Positions 1 to 5,792 of a stretch of 6,469 nucleotides of DNA are shown here, in pieces. The stretch's first letter is position 1, and every line of letters begins with the position of its first letter. The notes under the pieces were generated by a model. That model ran no database searches, had not been told where the DNA came from, and saw only the letters and a list, made by a program, of their open reading frames with translations. A program made the position numbers and the translations under genes. Source of the stretch: an uncultured Clostridia bacterium (GTDB taxonomy: Bacteria > Bacillota > Clostridia > UBA1381); the NCBI GenBank assembly GCA_910585795.1, contig CAJUFV010000056.1:1-6469 (forward strand). Reading direction: 5' to 3'.

Positions 1-12
1 TCAGTATATTTA

Positions 13-1449
13 TTATATCTTTCTGTCCTTCTGTCCGTAATATATAATCGTTACCGAATACAAAACAGCTAAAGCAAAGCCTATTATATAGCTTGCAGTC
101 CAAGGCAGATTAAAGCCTATTGCCGCATTTAATATAAAACTTGTAATGATAAACATATAAAACATTCCCGGCGCAAGAGACATAACAAACGGCTGTCTGT
201 TCTTTATCATATATACTGTAATCATAGCAAAAGCAAATACCGCGATTGTTTGATTGGCCCACGCAAAATATCTCCAAAGTATATTAAAGCCGCCGGCGTT
301 CATTTTAGCAAACACTAGCAAAGACGCTACTGCCGCAAATATTACAAGAGATAACCACAATCTGTTCCGGCGCTTTGACTGGTTAATTTTAAGAGCGTCT
401 GCCGTCATAAGTCTCAATGACCTGAGAGCCGTATCTCCAGAGGTTATGGGAAGCACTATTACTCCGATAATAGCAATTATTCCCCCTATACTGCCCAATA
501 GATTTTTAGATACTATTCCGACAACCTCTGTCGCTGAAGTATCGGCAGAAGCAAGTCCGAAATTCATAACTCCCATTGCTACCGCAGCCCAAATCATAGC
601 AATAAAGCCTTCCGCTATCATCATATTATAAAAGGTCATCCGCCCCTCTTTTTCATGAGCCATAGTCCTTGAAATAAGCGTTGACTGAGTAGAATGAAAA
701 CCCGACACAATTCCGCACGCAACCGTTACAAAAAATACAGGAATAAAATGAAGCCCATGCGGATGAATACCGGATATTCCCGTATCCCAAACCTCATCAA
801 GAGGATAACCCTTTATAAACAAACCTATAAACACGCCAATCGCAGAAAGAATGAGTATTCCTCCAAAAATCGGATAAATTTTTCCTATTATTTTATCAAT
901 AGGAAACAGTGTAGCTATAATATAATATACAAAAATCGCTCCATAAACGAGCCATACAACCGGATTTGAAATACTATTATCCGCTTTCAGAATCTGTGTC
1001 ACAAAAAGGTCACCGGGAGTATAAATAAATACCGCCCCAACAAGCAGCATTAAAATACATACAAATATATTATATACTGTATACGTGTGTTTACCCAGAA
1101 ATTGTTTTATAAGGGATGGCATCTGCGCTCCATCATTACGCGCAGAAATCATACCGCACATATAATCGTGAAATGCTCCGCCTATCACACATCCAATCGG
1201 AATTGCAATAAAAGCAATCGGGCCAAATAATATCCCCTGAATCGGTCCTAAAATAGGTCCCGTTCCCGCAATATTCAAAAGCTGAATAAGACTGTTTTTC
1301 CATTCCTTCATCGGAACAAAATCCACTCCGTCATTAAGTCTTACAGCCGGTGTTTCTCTGTCGTCCGGCCTGATTATTTTCTGGCACAGCGCTCCGTATG
1401 CCGCGCCTCCGCATATAAGCAATACTAAACCTATTATAAATGTAATCAT
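13..1449 (-). CDS. cstA: CstA-family carbon starvation / pyruvate-type membrane transporter, short form
   Basis: A 478-residue polytopic membrane protein of the CstA family. In E. coli, CstA and its relative BtsT (YjiY) are linked to pyruvate uptake, and CstA was earlier tied to peptide use during carbon starvation; the substrate here is inferred only from family. Visible signs are a hydrophobic N-terminal segment (about 2-20), the conserved block NIAGTGPILGPIQG at 59-72, HDYMCGM at 94-100, GFHSTQSTLISRTM at 250-263, and LWRYFAWANQTIAVFA at 391-406. Many hydrophobic segments run through the whole length. It is much shorter than the roughly 700-residue E. coli protein; 475-500 residues fits a short form I recall from Gram-positive anaerobes, so it does not look truncated. 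The ATG at 1447-1449 was chosen because AGGAGG lies 7 bases upstream and the product then begins directly with a membrane segment; an in-frame start at 1485 would lie upstream of that site. It sits behind a terminator, so it is probably transcribed on its own. Confidence 0.9.
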   Translation of the reverse strand: MITFIIGLVLLICGGAAYGALCQKIIRPDDRETPAVRLNDGVDFVPMKEWKNSLIQLLNIAGTGPILGPIQGILFGPIAFIAIPIGCVIGGAFHDYMCGMISARNDGAQMPSLIKQFLGKHTYTVYNIFVCILMLLVGAVFIYTPGDLFVTQILKADNSISNPVVWLVYGAIFVYYIIATLFPIDKIIGKIYPIFGGILILSAIGVFIGLFIKGYPLDEVWDTGISGIHPHGLHFIPVFFVTVACGIVSGFHSTQSTLISRTMAHEKEGRMTFYNMMIAEGFIAMIWAAVAMGVMNFGLASADTSATEVVGIVSKNLLGSIGGIIAIIGVIVLPITSGDTALRSLRLMTADALKINQSKRRNRLWLSLVIFAAVASLLVFAKMNAGGFNILWRYFAWANQTIAVFAFAMITVYMIKNRQPFVMSLAPGMFYMFIITSFILNAAIGFNLPWTASYIIGFALAVLYSVTIIYYGQKDRKI

Positions 1450-1456
1450 TGTTAAT

Positions 1457-1462
1457 CCTCCT
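1457..1462 (-). promoter_or_regulatory. Ribosome binding site of cstA
   Basis: The minus strand reads AGGAGG followed by a 7-base spacer ATTAACA and then ATG. This perfect Shine-Dalgarno match decides the start of the CstA gene in favour of 1449 over the longer in-frame reading. Confidence 0.85.
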
Positions 1463-1486
1463 GTACGCAATTGTGTAAACATCAAA

Positions 1487-1516
1487 TTTATATTATTTTA
1501 ACATAAATTTTCACAA
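1487..1516 (-). promoter_or_regulatory. Candidate promoter region of cstA
   Basis: On the minus strand this stretch holds overlapping sigma-A-like options. One is TTGTGA (1511-1516) with an 18-base spacer to TATAAA (1487-1492). Another is an extended -10, TGTTAAAAT (1495-1503), with no good -35. Either would give a leader of roughly 30-45 bases before the start codon. The area is very AT-rich, so -10-like strings are expected by chance. The choice between them cannot be made from sequence, and a further weak pair (TTGAAT at 1577-1582, TATATA near 1552) lies upstream. Confidence 0.4.
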
Positions 1517-1622
1517 TAATACGCCAAACACCTTTCTTAGTGTTGCGAAAATATATATTTAAACGCATAAAGCAATATTCAACATCTCTGCTCTGCAAAC
1601 TAAGCTGTTTATCCTCCTCATA

Positions 1623-1669
1623 AAAAATGACATTCAAAGATTTATTTTAAATCCCTGAATGTCATTTTT
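1623..1669 (-). terminator. Rho-independent terminator after the permease gene, likely bidirectional
   Basis: Perfect 14-base arms (1623-1636 and 1656-1669) enclose a second perfect 6-base hairpin, GATTTA-TTT-TAAATC (1639-1653), separated by a 2x2 internal loop. Read on the minus strand, the core TGACATTCA/TGAATGTCA is flanked by A residues upstream and a run of six T residues downstream, starting 20 bases after the permease stop codon. On the plus strand the stem is followed by TTTTTAGTTTTT, so it may also stop transcription that way. The stem is AT-rich, with only a few G-C pairs, so strength is uncertain. Confidence 0.8.
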
Positions 1670-1688
1670 AGTTTTTAAAACACAATTT

Positions 1689-4010
1689 TTACTGTACTTG
1701 TATAATATCTATTACTGTCATATTCTTTATCCGTTTTGATGGGGAATATACCGCAGCGATACAGGACAGCATTACAATTACAAGTATTACCGCAATGGCT
1801 GAAGCTGGAAATACCCATGGTTCCCCAAAATGAGATGTTACCATTGTTTCAAAAAACACCTTATTAAGCGGCAGTCCCACCGCTACACCAATAACACTGC
1901 CGAGTATTGCGTACGTTATTGTTTCAGCTGCAATCATTTTTGTAAGCTGTCCAGCATCCATGCCAATTGCTCGCATTACTCCGTATTGTCTGAGCTTTGC
2001 CGACACACTCATAGAAATACTGTTCATAATATTAAATATGGTAATCATTGCAATAATTGCCAGAAATCCATATACTAAAATACTAAACAGCCAATATGTG
2101 CTTCTGTTCTGCCGGTTACTTTCCCGATACTCTATAAACGGATTGTTACCAGCCAAATTACGAAGCGCGGTCACATCGCTTTCTGTCACGTCCTTGGCTA
2201 ATTTAATGCTTAAAAGCGTGTAATTATTCTTACCAGTAAGACGGGTAAAGGTTTCTTCCGAACAAATAACGGAAGCCTTACCCTCCGACCATATGCCTGT
2301 TGACAGTTCACCTGCAACCTCTAGTTCTTCATCACCTATTTGTATCTTATCTCCCTTTTTTAATAGGCTTTCTTTATTATGAATTGTAAAAACATATCTG
2401 CTGTTACCTAATATTTTTGACAAATCACCATTAAGTAAAGCATTATTCTCCGACCAGTTCAGCATATAATCGTCATAAGAAACTAAATCAACCTCATCAG
2501 TTCTGTCAGACACTACTGACATATGAAGCTGAAACATATTACCATAAACATTTTTTACTCCATGCCTTCCGTAAATTTCATTATATAATTCACGTCTGAC
2601 CATGCCGTCACTGCCAGAGCTTGATATGGCCACATCAGGAGTATATGAGCGGAGTGAGGGCAAAGCATGTTCTATAAATCCAAGCATAGATGAAAATACT
2701 AAAAACATTATAATGCTTACTGCAAACGAAAGCGTCATAAGGGTCAGATTCTTCTTTGATGATACCGCATGATGAATACCCAGCACAGCTTCAATTTTAC
2801 CAAACTTCATGTTTGCTCCATATCTGAGCTTGCCTGCGGCATCCGCACTCCCTGACACCGCGGCAGCAGGCGGAACACGCGCCGCTCTTCTCGCTGGCGA
2901 CTGCGCGGCTATTAAAACAGCCGCAATACCAATAACAACACCACATACAATGCCTATCGTACTAACAGCAAATAGCGGCATATTAGAAAACTCGCCTCTG
3001 ATAACCAATCGCAAAAACGCGCATAAACCCCATGTTACAACCACAGCAACAGCTATACCTATCGGAACAGCGGTTCTGCACCAATTAAGAGCTTCAAGAT
3101 GCACAAACCGTATAATCTGCTTTTTACTTGTACCAATACAGCGAAGCATTCCAAAAAACTGAGTCCTCTGAGCCACATTACTATTCATACTGCTTGAAAT
3201 CATAAGAACTCCGGCAGTAAGAACCAGCAGAACTAAAACTGCGGCAATACCGTACAGACCAGTCATATACGAATTACTGCTAAATCCATCAAGTCCCATA
3301 ATCGCGGTATTTTCAGCTATATTTTCATCTGCCAGCTTATACTCTTCCTTTATTTGCGCAATTACTTTTTTTACATTTGTACTTTTACTAAATTGAATGT
3401 AATATTCCGGATAGGAATCCTCACCTCCTGTAAAATCAAAAATAGCAGTAAATGCTTCTTTATTAACAAACGCGACGACTGCGTCATAAAAGATGGCGGA
3501 TTCATCATATTTAAAACCAGATACTGTATAATACATATCACCGCATGGAGTATTAATGACAATATTATCGCCTATATGAATATTAAGAATTGATTTAGCG
3601 TTTGATGTAAGCATTACCTCATGCATGTTTTCAGGAAATTCACCTTCAAAAGCTTCTGTCCGTATATCTGTTATATATGCCTCATCAACACCACAGATAG
3701 CCGCTTTCTTTCCGTTTATATAATAGTCTCTATCTATTTTATAGTTTATACTATCATACCATGATGCAGCGGTAATATCAGAACGAGCACATATGCTTTG
3801 AGCTGTATTCGTATCTGTTTCACGTAAACATATATGCCAGTTGCCGTGCTTGTTAATCATATTTATTTTTTCAGCTCTAATACCCATGTCTGCCATTGAA
3901 AACACCGTACTTACAAGAAATACTGCAAGCACAATACAAAGAATTGTCATTCTGTTCTGTTTTCTTTTTATCCTTGCGGAAATCTGAATAAGGTCAAGAT
4001 AGCTTTTCAT
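1689..4010 (-). CDS. ABC transporter permease with two FtsX-like halves (8 predicted membrane segments)
   Basis: A 773-residue membrane subunit for the ATPase encoded just upstream. It shows an internal duplication: each half has one membrane segment, a large extracytoplasmic domain and three more segments. Predicted segments are 21-42, about 248-273, 312-337, 345-370, 421-445, 636-665, 697-720 and 733-755, with outside domains of roughly 200 residues (43-247) and 185 residues (450-635). Each half carries the FtsX cytoplasmic signature: QRTQFFGMLRCIGTSKKQI (281-299) and KLRQYGVMRAIGMDAGQL (672-689). Each also has a motif after its last segment, SPARRAARVPPAAAV (371-385) and SPSKRIKNMTVIDII (756-770). 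This fits the MacB/LolC class, which acts by mechanotransmission rather than by a pore, but with both halves fused. It differs from BceB-type permeases, which have one large outside domain. ATG at 4010 was chosen for its GGGAGGTG site; it overlaps the ATPase gene by 17 bases, which implies translational coupling. The substrate is unknown; peptide or lipid-associated export, or antimicrobial peptide removal, is the usual inference. Confidence 0.9.
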   Translation of the reverse strand: MKSYLDLIQISARIKRKQNRMTILCIVLAVFLVSTVFSMADMGIRAEKINMINKHGNWHICLRETDTNTAQSICARSDITAASWYDSINYKIDRDYYINGKKAAICGVDEAYITDIRTEAFEGEFPENMHEVMLTSNAKSILNIHIGDNIVINTPCGDMYYTVSGFKYDESAIFYDAVVAFVNKEAFTAIFDFTGGEDSYPEYYIQFSKSTNVKKVIAQIKEEYKLADENIAENTAIMGLDGFSSNSYMTGLYGIAAVLVLLVLTAGVLMISSSMNSNVAQRTQFFGMLRCIGTSKKQIIRFVHLEALNWCRTAVPIGIAVAVVVTWGLCAFLRLVIRGEFSNMPLFAVSTIGIVCGVVIGIAAVLIAAQSPARRAARVPPAAAVSGSADAAGKLRYGANMKFGKIEAVLGIHHAVSSKKNLTLMTLSFAVSIIMFLVFSSMLGFIEHALPSLRSYTPDVAISSSGSDGMVRRELYNEIYGRHGVKNVYGNMFQLHMSVVSDRTDEVDLVSYDDYMLNWSENNALLNGDLSKILGNSRYVFTIHNKESLLKKGDKIQIGDEELEVAGELSTGIWSEGKASVICSEETFTRLTGKNNYTLLSIKLAKDVTESDVTALRNLAGNNPFIEYRESNRQNRSTYWLFSILVYGFLAIIAMITIFNIMNSISMSVSAKLRQYGVMRAIGMDAGQLTKMIAAETITYAILGSVIGVAVGLPLNKVFFETMVTSHFGEPWVFPASAIAVILVIVMLSCIAAVYSPSKRIKNMTVIDIIQVQ

Positions 4011-4689
4011 TAGCGGCACCTCCCAAATCAGTAAGCACACCGTCAGACACATGAAGAACACGGTCAGCAGCAGCGGCAATAGAACGATTATGCGTAATCA
4101 TAATAATCGTCTGAGCATATTTACGTGACGCTTCCCTTAAAAGTGCGATTACTTCACTGCTATTCTGTGTATCAAGATTGCCTGTCGGCTCATCCGCTAA
4201 AATAAGAGCCGGACGGGTAATTAAGGCACGTCCGATTGCCACCCTTTGCTGCTGTCCTCCTGACAACTGACCTGGCAAGTGATTACGGCGTTCCTTTAAA
4301 TTCAACACTGATAATAGCTCCTCTAAATAAACTTTATCAGGCTTTCTATAATCAAGAAGCACAGGAAATATTATATTTTGCTCAACTGTAAGTTCAGGGA
4401 TTAAATTAAATGCCTGGAAAATAAATCCTATATTTCTGCGGCGAAAAATCGTAAGACTGCTGTCCTTCATTGAGAATGTATCATTATTATCAATAAACAC
4501 CTTCCCCTCAGTAGGAGTGTCAAGAGCGCCTATCATATTAAGGAGCGTTGATTTTCCACTTCCGGATTCACCAACAACTGCCGTAAACTCACCTTTAGGC
4601 ACAGTAAAACTAACATTTTTCAATGCTTGAACTGCTGTTTGGCCGCTGCCATAGATTTTTGAAATTGACTTTACCTCTAATAAATCCAT
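3994..4689 (-). CDS. ABC transporter ATP-binding protein, MacB/LolD type
   Basis: A 231-residue cytoplasmic ATPase expected to dimerise and drive the adjacent FtsX-type permease. All catalytic motifs are intact: Walker A GESGSGKST (40-48), Q-loop Q92 in GFIFQAFNLIPELTVEQN (88-105), signature LSGGQ (142-146) followed by QQRVAIGRAL, Walker B LILADE (162-167) with catalytic E167, D-loop GNLD (170-173), and switch H200. The QAFNLIPELT stretch and the LSGGQQQRVAIGRAL block are typical of the family that pairs with FtsX permeases (LolD, MacB, BceA). Length is normal for a stand-alone ATPase of this family. ATG at 4689 was chosen over a GTG at 4698 because AGAGGTG lies 6 bases upstream and the GTG overlaps that site. 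A 69-base gap with a likely promoter precedes it; the permease start overlaps its end. Confidence 0.95.
   Translation of the reverse strand: MDLLEVKSISKIYGSGQTAVQALKNVSFTVPKGEFTAVVGESGSGKSTLLNMIGALDTPTEGKVFIDNNDTFSMKDSSLTIFRRRNIGFIFQAFNLIPELTVEQNIIFPVLLDYRKPDKVYLEELLSVLNLKERRNHLPGQLSGGQQQRVAIGRALITRPALILADEPTGNLDTQNSSEVIALLREASRKYAQTIIMITHNRSIAAAADRVLHVSDGVLTDLGGAANEKLS
4017..4024 (-). promoter_or_regulatory. Ribosome binding site of the permease gene
   Basis: The minus strand reads GGGAGGTG with a 6-base spacer CCGCTA before ATG at 4008-4010. It lies inside the end of the ATPase gene and decides the permease start. The longer in-frame reading, back to 4079, would add 23 residues from inside the ATPase gene without such a site. 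Confidence 0.85.
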
Positions 4690-4693
4690 GTAA

Positions 4694-4716
4694 AACACCT
4701 CTTCCCATTTGGTGTT
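4694..4716 (-). promoter_or_regulatory. Inverted repeat that includes the ATPase ribosome binding site
   Basis: In the mRNA sense AACACC (4716-4711) can pair with GGTGTT (4699-4694) across an 11-base loop. The 3' arm contains GGTG of the Shine-Dalgarno AGAGGTG (4696-4702), which lies 6 bases before the ATG at 4687-4689. Pairing would hide part of the ribosome binding site. The stem is only six base pairs, so it may be a DNA element or chance instead. Confidence 0.45.
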
Positions 4717-4719
4717 ATC

Positions 4720-4728
4720 AGTATATCA
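4720..4728 (-). promoter_or_regulatory. Candidate extended -10 promoter for the ATPase-permease genes
   Basis: The minus strand reads TGATATACT, matching an extended -10 (TGN plus TATACT, 5 of 6 to TATAAT). No good -35 hexamer sits at 17 bases (ATCTTG is poor), which fits a promoter that needs an activator. The repeat elements at 4736-4772 lie just upstream, where an OmpR-family activator would bind. The predicted start, near 4713, gives a leader of about 24 bases. Confidence 0.45.
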
Positions 4729-4735
4729 TATAATT

Positions 4736-4772
4736 CCTACAACAAGATGAATAAACGCCTACAATTTTGTAG
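4736..4772 (-). repeat. TTGTAGG repeat set, candidate response-regulator operator
   Basis: On the minus strand TTGTAGG occurs at 4764-4758 and again at 4742-4736, exactly 22 bases apart, about two helical turns. The upstream copy is also the right arm of the palindrome CTACAA-AA-TTGTAG (4772-4759), giving three half-sites in 37 bases. They flank the -35 area of the candidate promoter and run over the kinase stop codon. OmpR-family regulators commonly bind direct repeats on one face of DNA. That the neighbouring regulator binds here is inference from position and spacing. Confidence 0.4.
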
Positions 4773-5790
4773 TAATAAAAAAATTTATAATAACAATCGT
4801 TCCTTTTTCCAATTCACTATCTACTTCTATTGTACCGTTATGCTCTTCTATAATTGACTTCGCAAGAGAAAGTCCCAGTCCCGTGCCTTGTGTATCCTTT
4901 GAAAAACGGCTTCGGTAAAATCGTTTAAAAATATGATATAAATCCTCCTGATGAATACCACTGCCATTATCTGTTATTGTAATCTGTATTATAGATGCAC
5001 TGCTTTTACAGGAAAGCAGTATTTTATCGCCGGACGACGTATGATCAAGTGCATTTTTTACAATATTTTCAATAGCTTCTATGAACCATACACGATCACA
5101 TATAATTTCAGCATCAGTATCTCCTGTCACAATAATTTGCTTTTCCTCCTGATTTGCGCGAAAGACAAAACGATTCTTAATATCCTCTAAAATTTCATAA
5201 ACATTTTCATTTTCTTTATTTATGGCAATTGTCCCTGAATCTAATTTTGTTAATTTCAAAATATTTTGTACAAGTGTTTCTATTCTGTCAAGTTCCTTTT
5301 CCGATAGGTCTGTAAATTCTTTAACAGTGTCTGAATCAGTTATATTATCCTGCATAATGCCGTTGTAAATATTTAGAGCGGCAAGAGGTGTTTTTAACTG
5401 ATGAGATATATCCGATATTGTTTTTTTTAAAAATTTCTTTAAACAGATTTCTTTTTCAGCATGAGTATTCATTATTGCCGCAAGTGAGTTCATTTCATGA
5501 AACAGCTTATTAAGCTCGCCTTCGTCATTACATTCAATCCGTGCTTTTGTATTACCCAAGCTGTATTCACGGATTTTCGCGGCAGCATCTTCAATTATTT
5601 TATTTTGCTTATAAAAATATTTATAACACAAAATTAAAATTATCGCCGACATACAAACAGCGGCTATAAAAATATATATTGCCGTATTCTCCAATCGCAC
5701 GCAAAGCACGGCAAAAATGATAAATATAGTTATGCACAATAATATTTTACAAAACAGCATTTTAATTTTCTTATTCACAAATATTTTCAT
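4759..5790 (-). CDS. Sensor histidine kinase with two membrane segments and almost no extracellular loop
   Basis: A 343-residue membrane kinase, partner of the response regulator encoded immediately upstream. Two hydrophobic segments (about 12-31 and 37-57) are joined by only about five residues (RLENT), so there is no extracellular sensor domain. A HAMP-like linker follows (about 58-112). The dimerisation/phosphoacceptor domain has SDISHQLKTPLAAL with H130. The ATPase domain has an N box with N242 and N246 (NIVKNALDH), G1 DNGSGI (274-279), an F box around F288-F291, and G2 GTGLGLSL (302-309). All catalytic motifs are intact. Short-loop kinases in Bacillota, such as BceS, are known to sense through or with an ABC transporter; such a role here is inferred from the neighbouring ATPase and permease. 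ATG at 5790 was chosen because AGGTG lies 5 bases upstream; a GTG at 5805 would overlap the regulator gene. The gap to the regulator stop is 2 bases. Confidence 0.93.
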   Translation of the reverse strand: MKIFVNKKIKMLFCKILLCITIFIIFAVLCVRLENTAIYIFIAAVCMSAIILILCYKYFYKQNKIIEDAAAKIREYSLGNTKARIECNDEGELNKLFHEMNSLAAIMNTHAEKEICLKKFLKKTISDISHQLKTPLAALNIYNGIMQDNITDSDTVKEFTDLSEKELDRIETLVQNILKLTKLDSGTIAINKENENVYEILEDIKNRFVFRANQEEKQIIVTGDTDAEIICDRVWFIEAIENIVKNALDHTSSGDKILLSCKSSASIIQITITDNGSGIHQEDLYHIFKRFYRSRFSKDTQGTGLGLSLAKSIIEEHNGTIEVDSELEKGTIVIINFFITTKL

Positions 5791-5792
5791 AC

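Larger units (their letters stand above)
1450..1688. other. Intergenic region between transporter module and cstA
   Basis: This 239-base gap holds, in transcription order, the module's terminator (1623-1669), an orphan AGGAGG (1613-1618) with no usable start codon at the right distance, about 100 AT-rich bases without clear structure, a short imperfect AACAC/GTGTT inverted repeat (1525-1545), and the cstA promoter and ribosome binding site. The longest ATG reading near the orphan site is eight codons, and I do not call it a gene. I see no tRNA, riboswitch fold or repeat family here. Confidence 0.7.

Noticed and set aside
254..631. Open reading frame of 125 codons on the plus strand
   Set aside because: It lies fully opposite the CstA gene, lacks a ribosome binding site and shows no family motif; it is a shadow of the real gene.
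1506..1520. CodY-box-like sequence AATTTTCACAATAAT in the cstA promoter region
   Set aside because: It matches the consensus at 12 of 15 positions, but such matches are common by chance in sequence this AT-rich, and nothing else supports CodY control.
1525..1545. AACAC/GTGTT inverted repeat upstream of cstA, similar to the one before the ATPase gene
   Set aside because: Only five base pairs with an 8-base loop; the likeness comes largely from a shared AGGTG-like purine string, so a common regulator is not supported.
1560..1590. Eight-codon reading MLNIALCV after the orphan AGGAGG, considered as a leader peptide
   Set aside because: The ATG is nearly 30 bases from the ribosome binding site, and no attenuator-like codon run or alternative hairpin is visible.
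2809..3162. Open reading frame of 117 codons on the plus strand, Ala/Thr-rich
   Set aside because: It is antisense to the permease and its composition follows from the GC-rich linker and membrane segments on the other strand.
4011..4079. Longer permease start giving 23 extra hydrophobic residues resembling a signal peptide
   Set aside because: These codons are out-of-frame ATPase sequence; the strong GGGAGGTG site and the family-typical start favour the ATG at 4010.
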